Positions 52,352-59,738 of a DNA stretch of 64,000 nucleotides are shown here, in pieces. This DNA comes from an uncultured Alistipes sp. (GTDB lineage Bacteria > Bacteroidota > Bacteroidia > Bacteroidales > Rikenellaceae). The DNA lies in NCBI GenBank assembly GCA_900541585.1, contig UQKD01000009.1:1-64000 (forward strand), in the 5' to 3' direction. How positions within the stretch are numbered: the stretch's first letter is position 1; each line of letters starts with the position of its first letter. Both the position numbers and the translations under genes were made by a program. The notes beneath the pieces are model-generated. The model made no database searches, was not told where the DNA came from, and saw only the letters and a list, made by a program, of their open reading frames with translations.

Positions 52352-54037
52352 ATGAAAAAACTGCCTGCCCTTTTCGCTGTCCTCCTCATCTTCTCCGCAT
52401 CCGGTCTGCACGCCGGGGAACCTTCGGATATACATACGCTGCTTCGCCGCCTGGACGGTCTGCTCGACCGCCGGGAGGAGTTCCTGCTCCGCCACGAGGC
52501 GCACCTCGACTCGCTCAAATCCCTGCTGTGCGTCGACACCCTCGGGTTCGGGATACGTTATGCCGTCACGGCGGAGATCGCGGAGCGTTATTTCGCCTAC
52601 CAGAGCGATTCGACGATCGCCTTCCTGCGCCGGAATGTCGCGCTGGCCGAAAGGGCGGGGAATGCCGACCTGACGATCCGCGCCAAATCGGTCATGGCGA
52701 TGTGTTACAGCATGAACGGCCGTTTCCTCGAAGCCGACCGGGTGCTTCGTGGCGTGACCGACACGCTGTCCATGAGCCGTGCGACGCAGGCGGCCTATTA
52801 TGCCGCGCAGCACCGCCAGAACCGCGAGTGCCGCGGCCAGAGCGAGCCGGGGGCGGAGCGCGACCGGTTCCGGGCCTGCGAAGCGTACTACGCCCGCCGT
52901 GCGCTGGAGACCACCGACGACATTTCGAAACGTTTCTATTTCGCCTATCTCGTCGCCGTGGACGCAGGGGATTGCGACCGTGCCGCCGCGGCCTGCGACA
53001 GTGCGCTGTCGTGCGCTCCGCCCGCGTCGCACGACTATGCCCGGGCGGCGTTCTACCGTTCGGAGACCGAAAGGTTCCGGGGCGACGGGACCGCGCGTTT
53101 CGAATGGCTCGTGCGTGCCGCCATGGCCGATGTGCAGGGGGCCGTCCGCGACTACGGCGCCCTGGGCGCCGTGGCCGAAGAGCTGCTGCGCCGGGGCGAC
53201 GCCACACGGGCGATGCGGTGTATCCGTGTTGCGATCAACGACACGCAGGCCTACAATTCGCCCATCCGCTCGTGGCGCGACATGGCGATTCTGCCCCAGA
53301 TCGAACAGGCGTACAGCGAGCGCAATGCCCGTCTGCACACGATGTACGTCGTGCTGATCCTCCTGGCCCTCCTTTTCGCCCTCTCGGCAGTCGGGGGCGT
53401 GCTGTTCGTCCTGCGCCAGAACCGGCGGCTCAACGCCGTGCAGCAGACCCTGCGCGAGTCGAACGGGAAGCTGGCCGAACTGGCCGCCAGCCTGCGCGAA
53501 ACCAATGCCGACCTGAGCCGGCAGAACATCCGCATCGCCGACGCCAACCGCATCAAGGAGGTCTATATCGGCGGGTTCCTGAAGACGATCTCCGAATATA
53601 TCTACAAACTGGCCGACACCTACCGTCATGTCGGCCGGATGCTGCGCGACGACCGTTCCGACGAACTGCGCCGCGAGTATGCCGGAACCGACGTCCGGAG
53701 CGACGAACTGAAAGAGTTCTACCACAATTTCGACACCACCTTTCTGGGGCTTTTCCCCTCGTTCATCGGGGAGTTCAACCGCCTGCTCGCCGACGATGCG
53801 CGCATCGAGGTCCGCCGTCCGGGAAGCCTTACGACCGAACTGCGCATCTTCGCGCTGGTCCGGCTGGGCATCACCGACACGTCGACCATCGCCTCGCTGC
53901 TGCACTGTTCGGTCAATACGGTGTATAGCTACCGTTCGCGTACGCGACTGCGCTCGCTCGTTCCGGAGCGGGATTTCGAACGGCGGGTGCAGTCCATCGG
54001 CCTCGGGGACGCCGCCGCCGGGGTCTCCGGAGCCTGA
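52352..54037 (+). CDS. Membrane-anchored TPR/coiled-coil regulator (DUF6377-like)
   Basis: 561 aa from the ATG at 52352. Signal peptide (MKKLPALFAVLLIFSASGLHA), then a periplasmic helical region with TPR-like repeats (SDSTIAFLRRNVALAERAGNADLTIRAKSVMAMCYSMNGRFLEADRVL) and one membrane span at ~331-353 (YVVLILLALLFALSAVGGVLFVL). A coiled coil follows (LNAVQQTLRESNGKLAELAASLRETNADLSRQNIRI), and a cytoplasmic C-terminus ends in an HTH-like segment (LGITDTSTIASLLHCSVNTVYSYRSRTR, ~503-531). This matches the DUF6377-type proteins of gut Bacteroidota, thought to be one-piece sensors and regulators. It may control the divergent GH3 or the downstream sulfatase. Confidence 0.85.
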   Translation: MKKLPALFAVLLIFSASGLHAGEPSDIHTLLRRLDGLLDRREEFLLRHEAHLDSLKSLLCVDTLGFGIRYAVTAEIAERYFAYQSDSTIAFLRRNVALAERAGNADLTIRAKSVMAMCYSMNGRFLEADRVLRGVTDTLSMSRATQAAYYAAQHRQNRECRGQSEPGAERDRFRACEAYYARRALETTDDISKRFYFAYLVAVDAGDCDRAAAACDSALSCAPPASHDYARAAFYRSETERFRGDGTARFEWLVRAAMADVQGAVRDYGALGAVAEELLRRGDATRAMRCIRVAINDTQAYNSPIRSWRDMAILPQIEQAYSERNARLHTMYVVLILLALLFALSAVGGVLFVLRQNRRLNAVQQTLRESNGKLAELAASLRETNADLSRQNIRIADANRIKEVYIGGFLKTISEYIYKLADTYRHVGRMLRDDRSDELRREYAGTDVRSDELKEFYHNFDTTFLGLFPSFIGEFNRLLADDARIEVRRPGSLTTELRIFALVRLGITDTSTIASLLHCSVNTVYSYRSRTRLRSLVPERDFERRVQSIGLGDAAAGVSGA

Positions 54038-54245
54038 CCGGGACATTCCGGCCGGGGGCAGGGCCTTTTCGGTCCGGACTTCGGGCGCTGCCGCCGTAGT
54101 AGCTGCCGCTGCGTATACAAAACCGCCCGCCGTCGCCTATCCGGCCATCCCTACATCCGCACTTCGGCCTGCACGTCGGTTCGCACCTCCGCTCGTCTCG
54201 CAACCCTCTTCGACGGTTCCGGACCGATGGTTTGCGTCCCGTTTC

Positions 54246-54351
54246 GCAATCCCCTTCTGCGATCCTGTCCGATAGTCCCGGACCGTCGGTTGCACTTCGT
54301 TCCGTAATCGTCCCGCAATCTCCTTCTGCAATTCTCTCCCGCAGTCCCGGA
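54246..54351. repeat. Degenerate repeat in a 470-bp gene-free gap
   Basis: The stretch 54038-54507 holds no convincing gene. Within it a 37-nt unit occurs at 54246-54282 and 54315-54351 with 30 of 37 positions identical, offset by 69 bp. Each copy is preceded by a GGACCG-GGTTTGC-like stretch with a 10-bp length difference. A third, weaker copy may lie near 54197-54222. On the minus strand the 69-bp period corresponds to 23 codons in an open frame (54137-54367), perhaps a decayed coding repeat. Confidence 0.6.
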
Positions 54352-54429
54352 GCTTCCCTCTCCGCACCGTAATTTACGCTGAAATCAGACGATTGACGGG
54401 CTGTTATTTTCTTTTTCCGAAAATATGCC

Positions 54430-54437
54430 TATATTTG
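54430..54437 (+). promoter_or_regulatory. -7 box for the sulfatase gene
   Basis: TATATTTG matches TAnnTTTG, 71 bp before the ATG at 54508, giving a leader of about 60 nt. Confidence 0.5.
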
Positions 54438-54507
54438 TCAGACAAATAAGATCAATCAACCGGAATACAGGCCGAGACACCGGCCTCCTGACTAACCTAC
54501 TTGCTAC

Positions 54508-56211
54508 ATGAAACCGAATGCTTTGGAAAAAATCTGCCTCGCGGGCGCTGCCGTAACGGGCGCCGTGACGCTTACGGCCTGCGGTGAAAAGGCTCCTGCC
54601 GACGCACGGCCCAACATCGTGCTGATCCTTGCCGACGACCTGGGATTCAGCGATCTGGGCTGTTTCGGCGGTGAAATCACCACCCCGAACCTCGATTCGC
54701 TGGCCGCCAACGGACTCCGCTACCGCCAGTTCTACAACACGGCGCGCAGCTGTCCCTCGCGGGCGAGTATGCTCACGGGCCTCACGCCCCATCTTGCGGG
54801 CGTCGGGCACATGGTCGCCGACCGCGGCTATCCGGGTTACCGCGGCACACTGGCCCCGAACTCCGTGACGCTGGCCGAGGCGCTCCGCGCGAGCGGCTAC
54901 CATACGGCCATGTCGGGCAAATGGCATGTGACCAACAACACCGATCCGGCGGGCGACACCTCGCAATGGCCCCTGCAACGCGGTTTCGAGCGTTTCTACG
55001 GTACGTTGAGCGGCCACGGCAGCTTCTGGGACCCCAAATGCCTGTTCGACGGCAACACCCCGGTCCGTGCCGAGGGCGACTATTATTATACGGAGGCGAT
55101 CACCGACTGTGCCCGGCGGTTCATCGGCGAAATGGCCGGGGAGGACGCCCCGTTCTTCCTCTATGTGGCCTACACCGCGCCGCACTACCCCTTGCATGCA
55201 CGCCCCGAATACATCGAAAAATACAAGGGCCGCTTCGCCGCGGGCTGGGATTCGCTGCGCACGGAGCGTTTCAGGCGGATGAAACGCATGGGCGTCCTCC
55301 CTGCCGGGGCCGTGCTGCCCCCGAAGGACGGGCAGTGCTACGACTGGGCCGACGAGCCGGAGAAGGAGTGGCAGCAGATGCGTATGGAGGTCTACGCCGC
55401 TATGGTCGAGCAGATGGATGCGGGCGTGGGGGAGATCGTCGGCGATTTGCGCCGCCGCGGCCTGCTCGACAATACCCTGATCGTCTTTCTGTCGGACAAC
55501 GGCGCTTCGAACGAAGGCCACCTGAACAATACGGTGGAACGCACGGGCAAACATTGGGGCGACCGGATGATTCCCGCCGGGACGCGCGACGGACGTCCCG
55601 TGCATGCGGGCGACATTCCGGGCCTGACGCTCGGTCCCGACGACACCTATGGCAGTTACGGACCCCAGTGGGCGCACCTCTGCGGCACGCCGTTCCGCCG
55701 TTACAAAAGCTGGATTCACGAGGGCGGCATCTGCGCCCCGATGATCGTTGCGTGGGGCGGCCGGATAGCCGACAAGGGCGCTTTCCGCGACGGCGTGTTC
55801 GGCATCACGGACTTCATGCCCACCTTTCTCGAACTGGCCGGCGGGGAGTATCCCGATTCGATCCGGGGGCTGAAGACCATTCCGGTCGAGGGGCGGAGTT
55901 TCGCCGCGACGTTCGCCGAAAACCGCATCGACACGACCCGCACGATGTTTTGGGAGCACGAGGGCAACAAGGCCGTCCGGCGCGGGAAATGGAAACTCGT
56001 GGCCGAATACCCGGGCAGCTGGCGCACGCTGCGCTCCTATCCGACGGGCGGCGCGTGGGAACTCTACGACCTCGATACGGACCGCACCGAGACCCGCGAC
56101 CTCGCGGCGCAGCATCCCGAACTGGTGCGCGAACTGGCTGCCGAGTGGGAGGCGTGGGCCGCCCGCGCGCAGGTCGAAGACTGGGGTGCGATCGGCGGCG
56201 AAAAGTGGTAG
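54508..56211 (+). CDS. Sulfatase (S1 family), Ser-type, lipoprotein
   Basis: 567 aa. N-terminal lipobox LTAC (Cys25). Hydrolyses sulfate esters, for example on host or dietary glycans. Alkaline-phosphatase-fold motifs: PNIVLILADDLGFSDLGCFGGEITTPNLDSLAANG (35-69), maturation motif S81-C-P-S-R85 followed by ASMLTGLTPH, and LSDNGASNEG. The residue oxidised to formylglycine should be S81 (S-x-P-S-R pattern), so maturation would need a radical-SAM anSME. The next Cys (C82) is not at the catalytic position. No maturase lies in the window. Confidence 0.93.
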   Translation: MKPNALEKICLAGAAVTGAVTLTACGEKAPADARPNIVLILADDLGFSDLGCFGGEITTPNLDSLAANGLRYRQFYNTARSCPSRASMLTGLTPHLAGVGHMVADRGYPGYRGTLAPNSVTLAEALRASGYHTAMSGKWHVTNNTDPAGDTSQWPLQRGFERFYGTLSGHGSFWDPKCLFDGNTPVRAEGDYYYTEAITDCARRFIGEMAGEDAPFFLYVAYTAPHYPLHARPEYIEKYKGRFAAGWDSLRTERFRRMKRMGVLPAGAVLPPKDGQCYDWADEPEKEWQQMRMEVYAAMVEQMDAGVGEIVGDLRRRGLLDNTLIVFLSDNGASNEGHLNNTVERTGKHWGDRMIPAGTRDGRPVHAGDIPGLTLGPDDTYGSYGPQWAHLCGTPFRRYKSWIHEGGICAPMIVAWGGRIADKGAFRDGVFGITDFMPTFLELAGGEYPDSIRGLKTIPVEGRSFAATFAENRIDTTRTMFWEHEGNKAVRRGKWKLVAEYPGSWRTLRSYPTGGAWELYDLDTDRTETRDLAAQHPELVRELAAEWEAWAARAQVEDWGAIGGEKW

Positions 56212-56234
56212 ACGCTCCTTGTTTTGAGGCCCGG

Positions 56235-56275
56235 ACGAACCGTTGTAATTGAATAGCAGCGGTTCGTTCGTTTCA
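56235..56275 (+). terminator. Likely terminator after the sulfatase gene
   Basis: An 8-bp stem (ACGAACCG at 56235-56242, CGGTTCGT at 56260-56267) with a 17-nt loop is followed by TCGTTTCATT. The tail is weak. Confidence 0.5.
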
Positions 56276-56314
56276 TTGTCACGGAACCGTCGTACGGATG
56301 AAACTCCGGCAGGG

Positions 56315-56411
56315 TAGTTTTGCAGCGTGAACCGAAGCGATGTGATCTCGCAACCTGACTATCCTGTTCGAAACTTCACCGGCCCCGCATGCAACAAGCG
56401 GGGCTTTTTTT
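56315..56411 (+). ncRNA. Candidate small RNA: -7 box plus strong terminator
   Basis: TAGTTTTG (56315-56322) matches TAnnTTTG. About 80 nt later comes a strong intrinsic terminator (GCCCCGC at 56382-56388, GCGGGGC at 56398-56404, then seven T). No ORF lies between. An upstream AGGGTAGTT (from 56311) can pair with GACTATCCT (about 56357-56365). A short transcript of about 83 nt from near 56329 is predicted; alternatively the terminator belongs to read-through from the sulfatase gene. Confidence 0.4.
56382..56411 (+). terminator. Intrinsic terminator
   Basis: A 7-bp GC-only stem with a 9-nt loop and a seven-T tail, 63 bp upstream of the exonuclease gene. Confidence 0.85.
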
Positions 56412-56444
56412 CGTTCGGAAGGTGCGTCCTACGGCCGGAATGCG

Positions 56445-56452
56445 TATATTTG
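56445..56452 (+). promoter_or_regulatory. -7 box for the exonuclease gene
   Basis: TATATTTG matches TAnnTTTG, 22 bp before the ATG at 56474. Confidence 0.5.
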
Positions 56453-56473
56453 CGGGACGCAAACGATGATCCG

Positions 56474-56968
56474 ATGAAAGATTTTGCAGCCATAGATTTC
56501 GAAACGGCCAACGGGAAGCGCACGAGCGTCTGCTCGGTGGGCGTCGTGGTCGTGCGCGGCGGCGAGGTGACCGACACGTTTTACCGCCTGATCCGCCCCC
56601 GTCCCAATTTTTACAGCCGTTTCACGACGGCCATCCACGGACTCACCTACGAGGATACGGCCGATGCCCCCGATTTCGCGTCGGTGTGGCGCGAAATAGA
56701 GCCCCGCATCGCGGGGCTGCCGCTCGTGGCCCACAACTCGCCCTTCGACGAAGGCTGCCTGCGGGCCGTCTTCGAGCTGTACGGCATGCCTTATCCCGGC
56801 TATACGTTCTACTGCACCTGCCGTGCCTCGCGCCGCACCTTCGGGAGCCGTCTTCCGAACCACCAGCTGCACACCGTTTCCGCCGCCTGCGGCTTCGAAC
56901 TCGAAAACCACCACCACGCGCTGGCCGATGCCGAAGCGTGTGCGCAGATCGCCCTGAAAATCCTATAA
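56474..56968 (+). CDS. DEDDh 3'-5' exonuclease (DnaQ-like)
   Basis: 164 aa from the ATG at 56474. Single exonuclease domain: Exo I FAAIDFETANG (D8, E10), Exo II VAHNSPFDEGCL, and Exo III HHHALADAEACAQI (His and Asp). The family degrades DNA or RNA from the 3' end. Stand-alone small members resemble DNA polymerase III epsilon or RNase T-type enzymes, and their exact role is not predictable. It is monocistronic, with its own promoter and a downstream terminator. Confidence 0.93.
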   Translation: MKDFAAIDFETANGKRTSVCSVGVVVVRGGEVTDTFYRLIRPRPNFYSRFTTAIHGLTYEDTADAPDFASVWREIEPRIAGLPLVAHNSPFDEGCLRAVFELYGMPYPGYTFYCTCRASRRTFGSRLPNHQLHTVSAACGFELENHHHALADAEACAQIALKIL

Positions 56969-56992
56969 TATATAGGTGCTGCCTGTACGATT

Positions 56993-57032
56993 TCACCCCT
57001 GCCGGAGAGTTTTCGGCAGGGGTGATTTTTTT
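56993..57032 (+). terminator. Intrinsic terminator after the exonuclease gene
   Basis: A 12-bp perfect stem (56993-57004 with 57014-57025; TCACCCCTGCCG arm) with a 9-nt loop is followed by seven T. It also separates the convergent porin gene. Confidence 0.9.
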
Positions 57033-57064
57033 CGGGAGACTTGTCGGACGGCCTTTTCTTCGCT

Positions 57065-58336
57065 TCAAAGCCCCAGCTCCAGCTGGAAGCGGATTTCCCA
57101 GCGGTTGTAGTCGGGGTGTATGGACCGGCTCCGGGTGTTGTACGACATGTCGGCCTGCACCTTGAGGCTGTGGCCGATGATGTAGCGCGTGATGCCCAGC
57201 GTGGTCTGGTTCCAGTTGCGGTATCCGGCCAGCGGCTGCACTTCGCTGTCCGGGAACAGCGTCGAGTTGCGCAGGGCGATTTCCCATTTTTTGTTGAACA
57301 GGTAGCTGGTCTGCACGTTGAGGCCCTGCCCGTTGTAGACGAAGGCTCCGGTTTCGGGGCTGAACAGCGGGTCGCTGCACGAACGGCCCATGAAATCGGT
57401 GTAGAAGGCGAAGCCCCGGTATTCGAGGATGAAATCGACGAAATAGGACCCCATGTTGCGTGTGGCGTCGCCGGGCATCACGGCGCCACGCTGGCCCTTC
57501 AGCCGCGAGGCCTTGTGGTTGTAGGAGTAGGCTCCGGCGAGCAGAATCTTCACCCGCTCCTCGAACTCGTAGTTACCCTCGATGACGTCGCCCTTCGATT
57601 TGAAGCGTCCCAGCGGATAGAGTTCCAGGCGCCCCGTGTAGGCCAGCCCTCCGGTCGGCGAACTGCCCCAGTTGCGGCCTTCGCCCAGCGTGACGGAACC
57701 CTTCGCCGAGAGGTTGAAGCCCTCGCCGTGGCGCATGTTGTATTCGCCGAAGAATCCGAAGTCGCGGTCGAGGTTGAACTCGCTGTTGACGATGCTGCGG
57801 TCGACGAATTGCAGGGCGCTCGACGAATTGATCCGCGCGCGGTTGGCCTTGATCTTGGTCTGCCCGAAGCCGATGTTCCAGGTGGCGTTGGGCACGTAGT
57901 AGACGATGGCGTCGCGCACGATGTTCATGTCCCCGCCGGGCAGCGGCTCGGTGTCGTAGGAGGTGAAGCCCAGCTGGACCGAGTAGACCAGTTTGGGTGA
58001 ATAGATGTATCCGTCGAAGCGCAGCCGCAGCCGTTTGACGCGGGCTTCGGTCTTGGTGAGCGTGAAGTCGTCGTCGAACGACAGCGCCAGGAGGTTCTGC
58101 ATGCGGAAGCGCATCGTCAGTTCGAACCAGTCGTTCTTGGGGCGGAAGGTGATGCCCTTGCCGATTTCGATGTTGGGCATGTTGCGCAGCTGCGCCAGCA
58201 GTTCGCCGGTCGAATCGGCCGCGATGATTTCGGTGCGGGGTTTGCGTTTCTGTGCCGCCGGGGTCTGCGGCTTCTCTTGTGCCGCGGCCAGTGACCAGCA
58301 GGCAGTCAGCAGGAGCAGGATCGGGATTTTTTTCAT
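57065..58336 (-). CDS. OprP/OprO-like porin
   Basis: 423 aa. Signal peptide MKKIPILLLLTACWSLAAAQ, a short linker, then an outer-membrane barrel of the phosphate-selective porin O/P type: ITFRPKNDWFELTMRFRMQNLLALSFDDDFTLTKTEARVKRLRLRFDGYIYSPKLVYSVQLGF, WNIGFGQTKIKANRARINSSSALQFVDRSIVNSEFNLDRDFG, and an N-terminal-to-C-terminal strand pattern ending EIRFQLELGL. Bacteroidota members are usually annotated as porins without proven phosphate selectivity. The gene is monocistronic. Confidence 0.9.
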   Translation of the reverse strand: MKKIPILLLLTACWSLAAAQEKPQTPAAQKRKPRTEIIAADSTGELLAQLRNMPNIEIGKGITFRPKNDWFELTMRFRMQNLLALSFDDDFTLTKTEARVKRLRLRFDGYIYSPKLVYSVQLGFTSYDTEPLPGGDMNIVRDAIVYYVPNATWNIGFGQTKIKANRARINSSSALQFVDRSIVNSEFNLDRDFGFFGEYNMRHGEGFNLSAKGSVTLGEGRNWGSSPTGGLAYTGRLELYPLGRFKSKGDVIEGNYEFEERVKILLAGAYSYNHKASRLKGQRGAVMPGDATRNMGSYFVDFILEYRGFAFYTDFMGRSCSDPLFSPETGAFVYNGQGLNVQTSYLFNKKWEIALRNSTLFPDSEVQPLAGYRNWNQTTLGITRYIIGHSLKVQADMSYNTRSRSIHPDYNRWEIRFQLELGL

Positions 58337-58375
58337 CGTCTCTTTCTGTTAATTCTCTTTCGGTTGCATGCCGGA

Positions 58376-58383
58376 CAAAAGTA
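58376..58383 (-). promoter_or_regulatory. -7 box for the porin gene
   Basis: TACTTTTG on the minus strand matches TAnnTTTG, 39 bp before the porin start codon. Confidence 0.5.
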
Positions 58384-58540
58384 CAAAAAATATGCAGAGT
58401 CCGGGAAAAGGCGATGCAAAGTTGGGGCGTAAATCTGAAACGAACTTGAAATGCAGGGGCGCCAGGGGGCTTTCGGAGGGTAAAAAGATGCGGTGGAAGA
58501 GATAAAATTCGAAAAAATAGGAAATCTGGAATAAATTGTG

Positions 58541-58548
58541 TATCTTTG
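58541..58548 (+). promoter_or_regulatory. -7 box with a long 5' UTR for the cold-shock-domain gene
   Basis: TATCTTTG matches TAnnTTTG. The next start codon is 58711, so the predicted untranslated leader is about 155 nt. The leader is T-rich and contains no ORF that I would call. Confidence 0.5.
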
Positions 58549-58710
58549 CCAGCGAAACAATCGAGTTTTGTTTTGAATCTTTCTTTGTAAGTGTTTGATC
58601 CCGCAGTTCATCGCGGTTTCCCCCATTCTCAAAATCGACCTCATTAGCTTGCTCTTTTGTTGGGAGCGGCGTGCGCGTGCGCTTCGGTATTTGCAAAAAA
58701 CAATTGATAA

Positions 58711-59157
58711 ATGGCCAAACGAATTACATCGGGAAAGAGAGAAAGAGAGAAATTAAAGCAGACCAAGCGTCAGGACAAGCAGAAGAAAAAGGAGGAGCGT
58801 CTGAACGGCGGAAGCCGCAGTTTCGAGGACATGCTGGCGTATGTCGACGAAAACGGCGTCCTTCACACGACCCCGCAGGATGTGAAACCCAAGGAGGAGA
58901 TCGATGTCTCGCAGATCGAAATTTCGGTGCCGAGGCAGTCGGAAATCGAGGAGGAGGAGCCGATGAGCGGCCGGGTGGAATATTTCACCGCATCCAAAGG
59001 CTACGGCTTCATCAAGGATGCCGCCGGTTCCGAGAAATACTTTTTTCACATCACCAACGCCCCGGCGGGCATTGCCGAAGGGGACCGGGTGACGTTCGAA
59101 CTCGAACGCGGCACGCGGGGAATGAATGCAGTACGAATAGCTATCATTAACAAATAA
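58711..59157 (+). CDS. Cold-shock-domain RNA-binding protein with basic N-terminus
   Basis: 148 aa. The N-terminal ~35 residues are strongly basic (KREREKLKQTKRQDKQKKKEER), suiting nucleic-acid contact. A linker (~36-83) follows, and the C-terminal cold-shock domain (~84-148) has RNP-like motifs SKGYGFIKD and EKYFFHIT and ends FELERGTRGMNAVRIAII. Cytosolic; it binds single-stranded RNA or DNA. It lies 27 bp before an RRM protein gene, so the two may be cotranscribed. The long leader resembles that of cold-shock mRNAs. Confidence 0.92.
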   Translation: MAKRITSGKREREKLKQTKRQDKQKKKEERLNGGSRSFEDMLAYVDENGVLHTTPQDVKPKEEIDVSQIEISVPRQSEIEEEEPMSGRVEYFTASKGYGFIKDAAGSEKYFFHITNAPAGIAEGDRVTFELERGTRGMNAVRIAIINK

Positions 59158-59184
59158 CACTTTTTTAATTAACTTATCAAGAGA

Positions 59185-59550
59185 ATGAACATTTATGTTT
59201 CGCATCTGAGCTGGGGCACGAGCAGTGAGGGCTTAGGAAATTTATTCATGCAGTTCGGCGAAGTAGCGTCGGCTAACGTTATTACCGACCGGGAGACGGG
59301 CCGTTCGCGCGGTTTCGGCTTCGTCGAGATGCCCAATGAGGAAGAGGGTCAGAAGGCCATCGACCAGCTCAACGGAACCAACTTCGAGGGTCAGACGATC
59401 ACGGTCAACGTGGCTCGTCCCCGCGAGGATCGCTCTTCGGGCGGCTACGGCGGCAATCGCGGCGGCGGCAACCGCGGCGGCGGTTACGGCGGCAACCGTG
59501 GCGGTGGCTACGGCGGCAACGGCGGCGGTTACGGTCGCAACCGGTACTAA
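59185..59550 (+). CDS. RRM RNA-binding protein with Gly/Arg-rich tail
   Basis: 121 aa. One RNA-recognition motif at residues 1-78: RNP2 is MNIYVSHL and RNP1 is SRGFGFVEM. The C-terminal ~40 residues are repeats of GGYGGNRGG, like eukaryotic and cyanobacterial glycine-rich RNA-binding proteins. Such RRM proteins are abundant in Bacteroidota, which lack Hfq, and are proposed to act as global RNA chaperones. It may be cotranscribed with the cold-shock-domain gene and ends at a strong terminator. Confidence 0.95.
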   Translation: MNIYVSHLSWGTSSEGLGNLFMQFGEVASANVITDRETGRSRGFGFVEMPNEEEGQKAIDQLNGTNFEGQTITVNVARPREDRSSGGYGGNRGGGNRGGGYGGNRGGGYGGNGGGYGRNRY

Positions 59551-59609
59551 TTCCGGATTTATTTCAGCGAGGATCTCCGGGAGAGCATTTCTCCCCATAC
59601 CATACGGAG

Positions 59610-59640
59610 CGGGGCGGTTTTTACCGCCCCGTTTTTTATT
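59610..59640 (+). terminator. Intrinsic terminator after the RRM gene
   Basis: A 9-bp stem (CGGGGCGGT at 59610-59618, ACCGCCCCG at 59623-59631) with a 4-nt loop is followed by TTTTTTATTTTT. Confidence 0.92.
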
Positions 59641-59738
59641 TTTTTCTATTTCTCACACGCCCAGCGACATCGGGAAAAAGAGCGAAAAATTACCTGCGGA
59701 ACCTCTGTTTTTCCCGAAAAAAGCGATAACTTGCCGCC

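Noticed and set aside
54137..54367. A 76-codon minus-strand ORF over the degenerate repeats as a real gene
   Set aside because: No promoter, signal sequence or recognisable domain; Arg/Gly-rich composition fits non-coding high-GC sequence. Reported as a repeat instead.
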